DNA from: Rubrivirga marina
GTDB taxonomy: Bacteria > Bacteroidota > Rhodothermia > Rhodothermales > Rubricoccaceae
Assembly (NCBI RefSeq): GCF_002283365.1
Contig: NZ_MQWD01000001.1
Location: 1,683,154 to 1,747,153 of the forward strand
Length of the DNA stretch: 64,000 nt
Direction of reading: 5' to 3'
Both the position numbers and the translations under genes were made by a program. The notes beneath the pieces are model-generated. The model saw only the letters and a list, made by a program, of their open reading frames with translations. It searched no databases and was not told the DNA's origin. Positions 40,618 to 49,626 of the stretch are shown piece by piece; position 1 is the stretch's first letter, and every line of letters starts with the position of its first letter.

Positions 40618-43092
40618 CTAAAACGCTTCCATCCCGAAGACGGCGTTCGCGAACAGGAGCTGGCCGTCGGCCCAGAAGCCGCGGAAGAGGGGAGAGTCGA
40701 GCAGGTACACCACCGACCCGCTGCCGATCTCCTCGACCCCGAACACGAGCGAGTCCTCCAGCCGGCCCTGGGCCTCGGCGCCGGCGAACCCGGCCGCCGG
40801 CGCGCCAGAGCGAACGACGCCCACGTTCCACCCGTCGCCGGGCTCGAAAAAGTCGGACGGGGCGACGCGGCGCTTGAGGACGTACGTCCAGTCGGGGTAG
40901 CCGAAGGCGAGCGGGTGCGAGTTGTCGAGGGCGACGCGGTAGACGGCGCCGGGCACGTCGCCGGAGGCGCTCTGGCGGTCGCGCTCGGCGTAGCGTCGGA
41001 GGCGGGCCTCGGCGGTCGAGTCGGCGTCGGGCGCGTCGCGCGTGTCGAGGCCGAACCCATCGAGGCCCGCGAGCGCCGTCGCCCCCCGTTCCATCGCGAC
41101 CAGCCGGCCGCCGGCCCGCACCCACTGGCGGAGCACGTCGGCGCGGTCGGTCGTCAGCCACGCCCCGTAGCCGCCGTCGGGCATCACGAGCACCTCGACG
41201 CCGTCGAGGTCGGACGCCGAGACCTCCTCGGCGGTGAGGAGCGTCGCGGGGTACGCGACGACGGCGTCGAGCCAGTGCCAGACCTCGCCGAGCGCCGTCG
41301 GCGAGACGGGGGAATCCGCGAGGACGGCCACCTTCGGGCGGCGGACGAAGCCGACCTGGTTGGATCCAAGGTCTGGGCCGGCCTCGGCGAACCCGCTGGC
41401 GAGCGCGGCCAGCGGCCGGCCGGTCTCCGCGGCGGCGCGTCGCACGACCTCGTCGAACCGGTCGCCGAGGCGGCTGTTGCCGGCCCGCGTGACTACGAGC
41501 GTCCCGCGCCCGAACGTCTGACCGTTCGCCTCGAACGGCTCCGGCACGACGCGGACGCCGACGCCCTCGCGGAGCAGCCGCGCCAGTAGCCGCGCGTCGC
41601 CCGGCGCGCTCCACCCGGCGACGTAGGCATACGGCCGTCCGGTCGGGAGGGCCGGCTCCGGGGGGGCTGGGCCGCCGGTCGCCACGGCGGCCTCGGCCGC
41701 GACGCCTTCGACGCCGTAGACGTAGGGCAGCGCCCACGCCGTCGCGTCGTACGTCACGGAGTCGGCGAGGGCCGGGTTCGGCTCGAACAGGACGGCCGCC
41801 AGCCGGCCAGCCGGCTGATCCGTCGAGACGACGAGCGCGCCGGATTCCACCGCGACCCGCTCCGCCTCGGTCGGCGCGCCGAGGCCTCCACCGTAGCGGA
41901 CGCCGCGGACGCTCTGGTCGCCGCGCGCCCAGCCGTAGGCGATGCCCTGGAGGTCGAGGAGGTCGGCGAGCGCGTCGAGGCGGGCGGGGTCGCCCTGCGC
42001 GACGTAGGTCGGGGCGCCTTCTGGCGCCGCTTCGAAGCCGGCCGCGAACTGGCGGCGGACCTCGGCGGCGTCGCGGGCGACCGTCCGCACGGTCTCGATC
42101 CCGGTCGCCACGTGGTGGTCGATCCGGTCCGCCAGCGTCAGCGTGTCGCCCTCGGCGGTTCGGATCGCGAGGCCGGCCCGGCCGCTGCCGCCCTGCTCGT
42201 ACGTCATCCCCACGGCCCCGTTGAACGAGGGCCATGTGTCGCCGTAGGCGGGGTAGAACAGGTCGAACACCTCGCGGGTGAAGTAGAGCCAGCCCTCGCG
42301 GTCGAACACCTCGGCGTTGGCCCGGCCGATCCGCGTCTGGAGCTCGCGCTGCCACGGCGTGATGCGCGGGTGGAACGGCTCGGCGGCCGGCGCGAAGTAG
42401 TACGGGCTCTCGACGCCCTGCTCGTGGAAGTCGACGTGGACGGCGGGCATCCACTGGCGGTAGAGCGCGAGGCGGGCGCGCGTCTCGGGCTGCGTGCCCC
42501 AGGCCCAGTCGCGGTTCAGGTCGAAGAGGTAGTGGTTGAACCGCCCGCCGGGCCACGGCTGCTCGTGCTCGCGGGCGTCGGGGTCGGCGTTCGGCTCGGC
42601 CCCGTACCGCTGGCGGTAGCCGTGTACGTAGCGCTCGCGGCCGTCGGGGTTCAGGCACGGGTCGAGGATCACGACGACGTCGCCGAGGAGCGCGCGCGAC
42701 TCGGGCTGTGTGAGGCGGTAGAGCGTCCGCAGGGCGGCCTCGGTGCTCACGGCCTCGTCGCCGTGGACGTTGTAGCTCAGCCAGACGACGGCTTTTTCGG
42801 GCACGCCCTCGCCGCGCGTGGCGCCGATCTGGCTCCGGCGCGTGGACTCCGCGGCTTCCGGGCTCTCGGCGACGACGGCCACGAGGAGCGGCCGGCCCTC
42901 GACCGTCTCGCCATACGGCGTCAGCGTGACGAGCGGGCTCGCCTCGGCGACGGCCTCGACGTAGTCCACCACGCGGTGGTGCGGCGTGAACCGCTCGCCG
43001 AGGGCGTAGCCGAGGAAGCCCTCCGGGGTGGGGACCTGCGCCGAGGCGGCGACGGCGAGGAGCGCGAGCAGGAAGGGGAGACGACGGGGCAT
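40618..43092 (-). CDS. Secreted M14 family zinc carboxypeptidase
   Basis: 824 residues from the ATG at 43092, which begins a signal peptide (MPRRLPFLLALLAVAASA). The N-terminal catalytic domain (about 30-340) has the zinc ligands in YNVHGDEAVSTEA and VDFHEQGVESPYY. The substrate-binding region has LDPCLNPDGRERYVH and FDLNRDWAWG. The remaining 450 residues form further alpha/beta domains, one of which (VLVMPDGGYGAWLTTDRADVL) looks like a glutamine-amidotransferase-like fold. Large M14 enzymes of this layout are common in Bacteroidota. A TAGCTTCG element lies 21 nt upstream of the ATG. Confidence 0.92.
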   Translation of the reverse strand: MPRRLPFLLALLAVAASAQVPTPEGFLGYALGERFTPHHRVVDYVEAVAEASPLVTLTPYGETVEGRPLLVAVVAESPEAAESTRRSQIGATRGEGVPEKAVVWLSYNVHGDEAVSTEAALRTLYRLTQPESRALLGDVVVILDPCLNPDGRERYVHGYRQRYGAEPNADPDAREHEQPWPGGRFNHYLFDLNRDWAWGTQPETRARLALYRQWMPAVHVDFHEQGVESPYYFAPAAEPFHPRITPWQRELQTRIGRANAEVFDREGWLYFTREVFDLFYPAYGDTWPSFNGAVGMTYEQGGSGRAGLAIRTAEGDTLTLADRIDHHVATGIETVRTVARDAAEVRRQFAAGFEAAPEGAPTYVAQGDPARLDALADLLDLQGIAYGWARGDQSVRGVRYGGGLGAPTEAERVAVESGALVVSTDQPAGRLAAVLFEPNPALADSVTYDATAWALPYVYGVEGVAAEAAVATGGPAPPEPALPTGRPYAYVAGWSAPGDARLLARLLREGVGVRVVPEPFEANGQTFGRGTLVVTRAGNSRLGDRFDEVVRRAAAETGRPLAALASGFAEAGPDLGSNQVGFVRRPKVAVLADSPVSPTALGEVWHWLDAVVAYPATLLTAEEVSASDLDGVEVLVMPDGGYGAWLTTDRADVLRQWVRAGGRLVAMERGATALAGLDGFGLDTRDAPDADSTAEARLRRYAERDRQSASGDVPGAVYRVALDNSHPLAFGYPDWTYVLKRRVAPSDFFEPGDGWNVGVVRSGAPAAGFAGAEAQGRLEDSLVFGVEEIGSGSVVYLLDSPLFRGFWADGQLLFANAVFGMEAF

Positions 43093-43113
43093 GGGCGGGG
43101 CGACGGGCGAGCT

Positions 43114-43121
43114 CGAAGCTA
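43114..43121 (-). promoter_or_regulatory. -7 element of the M14 peptidase gene
   Basis: TAGCTTCG on the minus strand, 21 nt before the ATG; identical to the element before the methyltransferase gene. Confidence 0.4.
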
Positions 43122-43251
43122 CCGGCGTCCGTGCCCTCTCTTCGCCCGCCTCGACGCCGAGGGAGAGGGAGTGGGACGTGAACTCAGGACAACCCCGGGG
43201 CAGGGGAGGGGCGTTGACGACATCCCCTCTTCCACCCCTCCCCTCCATTCC

Positions 43252-44160
43252 ATGTCGGACGCCCAGACGCCCAACCAGTACACGATGCAGGACCCGCGGA
43301 CGCAGTACCCGCGGCCGCCCTTCCCGCGTCAGCCCCAGGACGCGCCGGGGCTCACTACGAAGATGGACCCCGTGCCGGACCACGGCGAGGAGAGCTACCG
43401 CGGCTTCGGCCGGATGGAGGGCCGCCGGGCGCTCATCACCGGCGGCGACTCCGGGATTGGCCGCGCGGCGGCCATCGCCTACGCCCGCGAGGGCGCGGCC
43501 GTCGCCATCAACTACCTCGACGTGGAGAGCCCGGACGCCGAATCGCTGAAGGACCTCATCGAGGGAGAGGGCGGCACGCTCCACCTCCTCCCGGGCGACC
43601 TCACCGACGAGGCGTTCTGCACGACGCTCATCGACGACGCCCGCGAGGCGCTCGGCGGGCTCGACGTGCTCGTCATCAACGCCGGGAAACAGACGTCGCA
43701 GGAGTCGATCCGCGACATCACGACGGAGCAGTTCGACCAGACCTACAAGACCAACGTCTACGCCATGTTCTGGTTGGCCAAGGCGGCCGTCCCGCACCTC
43801 GAGCCCGGCTCGGCGATCATCACGACGACCTCGATCCAGGGCTACAAGCCATCGGCGAACCTCCTCGACTACGCCTCGACGAAGTACGCCATCATCGGCT
43901 TCACGAAGGCGCTCGCGAAACAGCTCGCCGAGGACGGCGTCCGCGTCAACGGCGTCGCACCGGGCCCGTTCTGGACGCCGCTCCAGCCCTCCGGCGGGCA
44001 GCCTCAAGACAAGATCGAGGAGTTCGGGAAGCAGGTCCCGCTCGGGCGTCCGGGCCAGCCGGCCGAGATCGCGTCGACCTACGTGTTCCTCGCCACGCAG
44101 GAGTCGGGCTACATCACCGGCGAGATCGTCGGCGTGACCGGCGGCGACCCGACGATGTAA
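43252..44160 (+). CDS. Short-chain dehydrogenase/reductase (YghA/YdaD-like)
   Basis: 302 residues. An N-terminal extension of about 50 residues rich in Pro and Gln precedes the Rossmann motif ALITGGDSGIGRAAAIAYAREGA. NAGK is the NNAG equivalent; Ser, Tyr and Lys of the active site are in TTTSIQGYK and YASTKYAIIGFTKALAKQLA. The extension is typical of the YghA/general-stress-protein-39 branch. NAD(P)-dependent, substrate unknown. Confidence 0.92.
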   Translation: MSDAQTPNQYTMQDPRTQYPRPPFPRQPQDAPGLTTKMDPVPDHGEESYRGFGRMEGRRALITGGDSGIGRAAAIAYAREGAAVAINYLDVESPDAESLKDLIEGEGGTLHLLPGDLTDEAFCTTLIDDAREALGGLDVLVINAGKQTSQESIRDITTEQFDQTYKTNVYAMFWLAKAAVPHLEPGSAIITTTSIQGYKPSANLLDYASTKYAIIGFTKALAKQLAEDGVRVNGVAPGPFWTPLQPSGGQPQDKIEEFGKQVPLGRPGQPAEIASTYVFLATQESGYITGEIVGVTGGDPTM

Positions 44161-44170
44161 CGGCGACTGG

Positions 44171-44194
44171 CCCCGCCTCGGCGCCGAGGCGGGG
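44171..44194. terminator. Bidirectional terminator, GC palindrome copy
   Basis: CCCCGCCTCGGC/GCCGAGGCGGGG, perfect 24-nt palindrome that ends next to the UbiB-like gene stop and 11 nt after the SDR stop. The genes converge here. Confidence 0.6.
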
Positions 44195-46288
44195 CTAGCT
44201 GCGCTTGAGGGCGAAGCCGGCCGCGAGCGCGAACAGCGGGGCCCACAGGAACCACGGGCCGCCGGTCGTGACCGCGATCACGCCGGACACGAGGCTCGCG
44301 CCCGAGAGGAGCGCCGTCCGGAGGCCCGCCAGCGGCGACGCGTCGGGGCTCCGGATCCGCGACTCCAGAAAGCGGATGCCCTCGGCCATCAGCGTCGGGC
44401 TCTTGACGATGAGGTCGACCAATTCCGGCGCGCCGCGGAGGCTCTCCTTCAGGAGCGCCGCCGGGTTGAACTGGTGCAGGAACAGCTTGTTGACGTGCTT
44501 CCGACTCACCTCGGCCACGTCGAACCCCGGCAGGAGCGTCTGGCCGACGCCCTCGAACGTCACGAGCGCCTTCGTCATGAGCACGAGCTCGACCGGGAAG
44601 TACATCCGGTACTGGCCCGCCAGCCCCACCGACTCCATGATGAGCTGGCCGACGTTGACCTCGCCGTACTTCTGCGCCCGGTAGAACCGGCGACACAGCT
44701 CCGCGACGGCCCGCTGGAAGCCGCGCGGGTCGGCCTTCTTGCCCGCCTGCGACACCGACGCGAGGTAGCGCGCGGCGTTCTCGGCGTCGCCGGTCACGAG
44801 CGAGAAGTAGTAGTAGAGGAGCGTCCGCCGGAGGTCGCCGTCGAAGTAGCCGACCATCCCGAGGTCGATGAACCCGACCTTCGGGTCGACGCGGCCCTCG
44901 GCGTCGGGCTCGGCGTCGAGCACGAACATGTTACCCGGGTGGAGGTCGGCGTGGAAGAAGCCGTCCTGGTAGAGCATCCGGATGATCGTGAGCGCGCCGA
45001 GGTCGACGAGCTTCTCGCGGGCCTCGAGCGGCAACGCGCGGCTGGCGGGCGTGTCCGGCCGGATGCCGCGGAACCGCTCCATCGTCAAGACGAGCCGGCT
45101 CGAGTACTCCCGGTAGATCGTCGGGAACCGGATGTCGGGCTGGTCGGCGAAGTTGATCGCCATCTGCTCCGCGTTGTCGGCCTCCCGCCGCAGGTCGACC
45201 TCCCGGAGCGTGTACTCGGCGAACTCGTCGAGGACCTTCTTCGGCTGGTAGCGGCTGAAGAACACCTGGAGGAACGACCCGAAAAAGCCGAGCAGCCGCG
45301 AGTCCCGCTTGAGGATGACGTAGATGTGCGGCTTGACGACCTTCAGGATGACGTCGTCGCCGTCGACCGTCGTCGCCGCGTGGATCTGGCCGATCGACGC
45401 GCTCCCGAGCGGCTTCGGGTCGATGTAGCTGAACATCTCGTCGACCGGCCGCCCGAGCCCCTTCGCCACACGGTCGAGGTACTCCGGGAACGGCATCACC
45501 GGGAGCCGATCCAGGAGGTTCTTCAACTCCTCCGTGATGAACGGCGGCAGGAGGTCCTCGCGGAGCGCCAGCACCTGCCCGAGCTTGATGTAGGTCGGCC
45601 CGAGGAGCTCGAGGCGGCGGCGGAGCTGTTTCTCGATCGGCAGCCCGCGGATGTCGCGGCGGACGAGCGGCTTGACGAAGAACGCCGCCAGCTTGATGAG
45701 GAACAGCGGGAAGCCCTTGACGAACGCAAACTGCTCCCGGTCGCGGGCCACGGCCACGGCGCTCCCATACACGAGGCCGGTCGCGTGGCGGAGCGTCGTG
45801 AAGTAGCGCCGGACGAGCGACGGCGGCTCGCCGACGTCCATGACCTCGAACCCGGCCTGCCGGGCGACCTCGGTGCCGGGGTCGAGGGCCGGCACGTCGT
45901 GCGTGCCGTGGCGGCGGCGGAGGCGGGCGAGGCGCCGGAGGTCGGCGGCGACGGCCTGCTCGCTCTCGGCTCGGTGCGCGCGCGGCGGCGGGTCCGTCGG
46001 GTCGGCGCGGACGGGGCCGGGCGCGGCCTCGGCGTGGAGCGCGGCGCTGGGCGACTCGCCCGCGGGGCCGGCCGGGCGGGCGTCGCCCTCCTCGGCCGTC
46101 TCGTGCTCCGCCTCCGTGATCGACGGCTCGTCGCGCTCCCGATACTCCGCGGGCGCGTCGTCGTCCGCCGGTGCCCCGTCGCCCTCGAAGGGCGCCGCGC
46201 CCGCGCCGACGGCGTCGTCGGGCGGGTGGACCGGCCCGGCCTCGGAGGCAGGGACCGGCTCGCTGCGGTCGCGGTCGGAGGGCGGCAT
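44195..46288 (-). CDS. UbiB/ABC1/AarF family kinase-like protein
   Basis: 697 residues from the ATG at 46288 (an ATG at 46303 is possible). Residues 1 to about 140 are acidic, Pro/Ala-rich low complexity. The atypical kinase domain then shows the KxGQ motif (PTYIKLGQVLALREDLL), AxxR-like region GSASIGQIHAATT, the ATP Lys in VILKVVKPH, FHADLHPGNMF (catalytic HxDxHxGN) and GFIDLGMVG. Two C-terminal hydrophobic spans anchor it. Family members support quinone synthesis or extraction. Confidence 0.9.
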   Translation of the reverse strand: MPPSDRDRSEPVPASEAGPVHPPDDAVGAGAAPFEGDGAPADDDAPAEYRERDEPSITEAEHETAEEGDARPAGPAGESPSAALHAEAAPGPVRADPTDPPPRAHRAESEQAVAADLRRLARLRRRHGTHDVPALDPGTEVARQAGFEVMDVGEPPSLVRRYFTTLRHATGLVYGSAVAVARDREQFAFVKGFPLFLIKLAAFFVKPLVRRDIRGLPIEKQLRRRLELLGPTYIKLGQVLALREDLLPPFITEELKNLLDRLPVMPFPEYLDRVAKGLGRPVDEMFSYIDPKPLGSASIGQIHAATTVDGDDVILKVVKPHIYVILKRDSRLLGFFGSFLQVFFSRYQPKKVLDEFAEYTLREVDLRREADNAEQMAINFADQPDIRFPTIYREYSSRLVLTMERFRGIRPDTPASRALPLEAREKLVDLGALTIIRMLYQDGFFHADLHPGNMFVLDAEPDAEGRVDPKVGFIDLGMVGYFDGDLRRTLLYYYFSLVTGDAENAARYLASVSQAGKKADPRGFQRAVAELCRRFYRAQKYGEVNVGQLIMESVGLAGQYRMYFPVELVLMTKALVTFEGVGQTLLPGFDVAEVSRKHVNKLFLHQFNPAALLKESLRGAPELVDLIVKSPTLMAEGIRFLESRIRSPDASPLAGLRTALLSGASLVSGVIAVTTGGPWFLWAPLFALAAGFALKRS

Positions 46289-46375
46289 GGCACATGGTAC
46301 CATCGGCCGCGCCGCGGGCTCCCTTGAGGGGGGCGGTAGGCGCGAGCGTCTAGGGATCGCTCGGCCCGTCTCACT

Positions 46376-46493
46376 GTCATCCTGAGCGGAGCGAAGGATC
46401 TCGCGTCCGCTGGCGGTCCGCTCGTCGTCAGCGGAACGCGTGAGTCCGACGAGATCCTTCCCTCCGCCGCTGCGCGCCTTCGCTCAGGACGAC
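46376..46493. repeat. CATCCTGAGCG-type dispersed element, intact ends
   Basis: The left end GTCATCCTGAGCG..GAAGGATCT (46376-46401) is mirrored by AGATCCTTC..CGCTCAGGACGAC (46452-46493). A second internal inverted pair (CGTCCGCTGG / CCAGCGGA-like) adds structure. No ORF. The 266-nt gap between the UbiB-like and HMG-CoA reductase genes holds this and a GC palindrome. Confidence 0.65.
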
Positions 46494-46513
46494 CGGGCGG
46501 GGACGCCGAGCCC

Positions 46514-46537
46514 GCCCGCCTCGGCGCCGAGGCGGGC
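46514..46537. repeat. GC palindrome family, 24-bp perfect copy
   Basis: GCCCGCCTCGGC/GCCGAGGCGGGC, 32 nt downstream of the HMG-CoA reductase stop (minus strand). Confidence 0.7.
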
Positions 46538-46569
46538 GGAGTCGGGGGCCAGCGGTTGGCGACGCCGAC

Positions 46570-48114
46570 CTAGCGGTTCCGGCCGAACTTCTCGTGGCTC
46601 GACACCCAGTCGTTGGCCGAGATCGCCGAGGCCAGGCTGATCTCACCGGCCAGCACGACGCCGGCGATGATCTCGGCCAGCTTCCGGACCTTGTCGCGGC
46701 CGTAGCACCCGAGCATCTCCAGGCACTCGCGCTGCGTGGCGAGGCCGGTCCCGCCGCCGTACGTCGCCACGATGAGGCTGGGGATCGTGATCGACAGCAT
46801 GAGGTCGTCGTCGTCCGTGTGCTCGGCGTAGAGGATGGCCGCCGACGACTCGGAGACGTTCGCGACGTCCTGGCCGGTCGCGATGAACATGGCCGTGATG
46901 CCGTTGGGCGAGTGGAGCCCGTTGTTGTTGGCGCCCGAGAGCACGCTCCCGACGCCGGCCGCGACGCCCCAGTGGTAGGCCAGCCCCTTCGGCTCGACGC
47001 GCATGACCTCGCGGAGCACGTCGCCCTTGATGAGGCACTCGGCCGTGACCCGCTTGCCGCGTGTCTTCATGATGTTGACCATCGAGGCCTTCTTGTCGGT
47101 CGCGAAGTTCGACTCGAGGAAGAACCGCCGGATGGTGTCGTTCCGCTCCAGGATCCAGGAGCACGCGGCGAAGGTGGCCCGCCCGACCATGTTCTGCCCG
47201 GCCGCGTCGCCCGTCGAGAAGTTGAAGCGGCAGAAGGCGAAGTGGTTCGAGAGGTACGTGTCGATGTACTGGAGCTTGCCGATCGACGTCGTGGACTCGG
47301 CCTGGGCCGCGATCTCGGCGAAGTTCTCGTCGAGCCAGCCGCGGAAGTCGCGGGCCGCGCGGGCGTCCTCGAAGATGAAGACGGGCGCCCGCTGCATCGC
47401 GTCATCGGAGACCGTGCACTTCACGCCGCCCGACAGGTTGAGCACCTTCATCCCGCGGTTGTAGCTCGCGACCAGCGTTCCCTCGGCCGTCGCGAGCGGC
47501 ACGAGGAACTCGCCCTGCGCGTGCTCCCCGTTCACCTTCAGCGGCCCGGCCACGCCGATCGGGACCTGGGCCACGCCGATGAAGCTCTCGACGTTGCCGG
47601 CCGCCACGTGCGGGTCGAACGAGTACGACTTGACGTGCTCGAACGCCTTGCCGGTGTACGCCTCCACGAACTCCTGGCGCTCGTGGATGGCGGCCTCGGC
47701 GTAGTCGTCCTGGGCGTCGCGCGGGACCGTCACGCGGTTCGGGCGGTCGGGCTGGACCGAGTCCTTGACCTTGAACGACAGGTCGCCCATCCCCTCGATG
47801 GCGAACCGGAGTCGGATCTCGTGGACGCCCTCCCCGGGCGTCACGCCGGGCACGTTCACGGTGACCACCTTCCGGAGCGGGAACGCGACCGGGTTCGACG
47901 ACGAGACCTCCGAGGCCGGCAGGGTCGTCCCGTCGTCGAGCGACAGCGAGAGCTGGTCGGCCGAGACCTCGCGCCCGTCGACGGACACGCTCTGGAGGCC
48001 GGTCAGCTTGGCGTCGGTGAGCCGGTTCTTGAGGCTGAAGGCGAGGCCCCCGTCCGTGGGCGTGAGGCTCCCGTTGGTGTAGAGCTGGCGGAGGACGAGC
48101 GAGGGGATCTTCAT
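46570..48114 (-). CDS. Hydroxymethylglutaryl-CoA reductase with extra N-terminal domain
   Basis: 514 residues. Residues 1 to about 135 form a beta-rich domain (LRQLYTNGSLTPTDGGLAFS, LKNRLTDAKLTGLQSVSV) that I do not recognise. The reductase domain follows: VESFIGVAQVPIGVAGPLKV, the catalytic Glu in LATAEGTLVASYNRG, the Asp in STGDAAGQNMV, ATYGGGTGLATQRECLEMLG and the C-terminal catalytic His in WVSSHEKFGRN. Mevalonate from HMG-CoA, implying a mevalonate route to isoprenoids or an acquired enzyme. No other mevalonate gene is in the window. Confidence 0.92.
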   Translation of the reverse strand: MKIPSLVLRQLYTNGSLTPTDGGLAFSLKNRLTDAKLTGLQSVSVDGREVSADQLSLSLDDGTTLPASEVSSSNPVAFPLRKVVTVNVPGVTPGEGVHEIRLRFAIEGMGDLSFKVKDSVQPDRPNRVTVPRDAQDDYAEAAIHERQEFVEAYTGKAFEHVKSYSFDPHVAAGNVESFIGVAQVPIGVAGPLKVNGEHAQGEFLVPLATAEGTLVASYNRGMKVLNLSGGVKCTVSDDAMQRAPVFIFEDARAARDFRGWLDENFAEIAAQAESTTSIGKLQYIDTYLSNHFAFCRFNFSTGDAAGQNMVGRATFAACSWILERNDTIRRFFLESNFATDKKASMVNIMKTRGKRVTAECLIKGDVLREVMRVEPKGLAYHWGVAAGVGSVLSGANNNGLHSPNGITAMFIATGQDVANVSESSAAILYAEHTDDDDLMLSITIPSLIVATYGGGTGLATQRECLEMLGCYGRDKVRKLAEIIAGVVLAGEISLASAISANDWVSSHEKFGRNR

Positions 48115-48254
48115 CGGGCGCGGGGAGGAGGGAGGGCCATGGTACTCCGAAAGCGCTCCCGGGTCTCAACGAGCGGGGAGGCGCGCTCCGCCCTGGCGCG
48201 AGGGGCCGCGCCGTGGCGGCCTCGCCTCCTGGCGGAGCGCGCGTCCGGGCCCGC

Positions 48255-48725
48255 TCACACCTCTCGCCACATCACGAAATGGGGCCCGATGCCCGGGATG
48301 TCGAACTCGGGCCCGACGGCCATCATCCCGAGGCGCTCGTAGAACGGGACGGCCACGAGGCGCGCGTTGCACCACAGGAACCGCCCGCCGCCCTCGCGGA
48401 CGACGGCGAAGCACTCCTCCAGCACGGCGCGCCCGAGCCCGGTCCCCCGCGCGGCGCCCGACGTCGCCATCCCGCGGAGGCGCCAACTCGCGCCGTCGGC
48501 GTAGGCCGCCTCGGGGATCTCGTCGCGGTTCGCGTCCGGCGGCGCCTCCGCGTAGACCGTCCCGACGCCGTCGGGCTCGGCGGCGCCGTCGCGGAAGGCG
48601 GCGACGTGGACGGCCACGGTCTCGTCCTGGTCGTACGTCGCCAGCCGGTCGGTCCAGGTCGGGCGGAGGGCCTCGGTCCGCAACGGGCGGACGACGGCGG
48701 CGGGGACGCGGCGGGCGGCGGGCAT
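48255..48725 (-). CDS. GNAT family N-acetyltransferase
   Basis: 156 residues from the ATG at 48725. Acetyl-CoA motif A starts WRLRGMATSGAARGTGLGRA (R/Q-x-x-G-x-G/A pattern); motif B is VPFYERLGMMAVG. Substrate unknown. A TAGCTTTT element lies 30 nt upstream (48763-48756). Confidence 0.9.
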   Translation of the reverse strand: MPAARRVPAAVVRPLRTEALRPTWTDRLATYDQDETVAVHVAAFRDGAAEPDGVGTVYAEAPPDANRDEIPEAAYADGASWRLRGMATSGAARGTGLGRAVLEECFAVVREGGGRFLWCNARLVAVPFYERLGMMAVGPEFDIPGIGPHFVMWREV

Positions 48726-48755
48726 TGGAGGGGCGGTCCAGTGGGGCGGGGCCCG

Positions 48756-48763
48756 AAAAGCTA
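48756..48763 (-). promoter_or_regulatory. -7 element of the GNAT gene
   Basis: TAGCTTTT on the minus strand, 30 nt before the ATG. Confidence 0.35.
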
Positions 48764-48804
48764 CCCGACGCCGACCCGCTCGCGCCGCCGGAGGTCTCAC
48801 GGGC

Positions 48805-49587
48805 ATGGACCTGTTCGACCCGCCCCCCGACTCGCCCGAGGCCGCCGCCGAACCGACAGGTCGACGCAGTCAGGCCGACCGCCTCCGCGTCAAGGCGCTC
48901 CGCATCCACGAGATCCTGTGCGAGGCCTACGGCTGCCCCGTCCCCTACTTCTCCGATAAGGGCCCGCTGAGCGAATTGGTCTCGGCCCTCCTCTCGCACC
49001 GGACCAAGAACGCCGACAGCGGCCGCGCCTACACCCAGCTCCGCGAGCGCTTCCCGACGTGGGAGGCCGTCCGCGACGCGCCGGCCGAGGAGGTGGAGGA
49101 GGCCATCGCGCCCTGCACGTGGCCCGAGCAGAAGGCGCCGCGCATCCAGGCCGTCCTCCGCGCGATCACCGAGGCGCCCGAGGTCGACGGCCTCGGCCTC
49201 GACGAGTTGGCGGACTGGCCGGCCGACGACGCCCGCCGCTGGCTCCAGGCGTTCAAGGGCGTCGGACCCAAGACGAGCGCGGCCGTGCTCCTCTTCAGCC
49301 GGCTCCGGGTCCCCGCGCTGCCCGTCGACAGCCACCACCACCGCGTGGCCCAGCGGCTCGGGCTGATTCCGATGTCGATGGCGGTCGGCCCCAGCCACGA
49401 CGCCCTCGCGGCCCTCGTCCCGGGCGACTGGGACGCGCAGCGGGTCTACGACCACCACGAGGCGCTCATGCTCCACGGGCAGAAGTGCTGCTACTACCGG
49501 CGCCCCGCCTGCTCCCGCTGCCCGGTCTACGACCTCTGCGTGTGGGAGGGGAAGGGGGCGCCTCCGCCCGACGCGGAGACGAGCTGA
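48805..49587 (+). CDS. Endonuclease III-like DNA glycosylase (HhH-GPD, 4Fe-4S)
   Basis: 260 residues. The helix-hairpin-helix LQAFKGVGPKTSAAVLLF carries the EndoIII-type Lys. The catalytic Asp is in ALPVDSHHHRVAQRLGL. The Fe-S loop at the C-terminus reads C-x6-C-x2-C-x5-C (CYYRRPACSRCPVYDLC). An N-terminal 30-residue polar extension is extra. Removes oxidised pyrimidines. The sequence is divergent enough that another base specificity is possible. Confidence 0.92.
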   Translation: MDLFDPPPDSPEAAAEPTGRRSQADRLRVKALRIHEILCEAYGCPVPYFSDKGPLSELVSALLSHRTKNADSGRAYTQLRERFPTWEAVRDAPAEEVEEAIAPCTWPEQKAPRIQAVLRAITEAPEVDGLGLDELADWPADDARRWLQAFKGVGPKTSAAVLLFSRLRVPALPVDSHHHRVAQRLGLIPMSMAVGPSHDALAALVPGDWDAQRVYDHHEALMLHGQKCCYYRRPACSRCPVYDLCVWEGKGAPPPDAETS

Positions 49588-49591
49588 GGTG

Positions 49592-49615
49592 CCCCGCCTC
49601 GGCACCGAGGCGGGG
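49592..49615. terminator. Convergent-gene GC palindrome
   Basis: CCCCGCCTCGG-CA-CCGAGGCGGGG, 4 nt after the glycosylase stop and 11 nt from the end of the vWA pseudogene on the other strand. Confidence 0.6.
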
Positions 49616-49626
49616 GGAGCCGGGAC

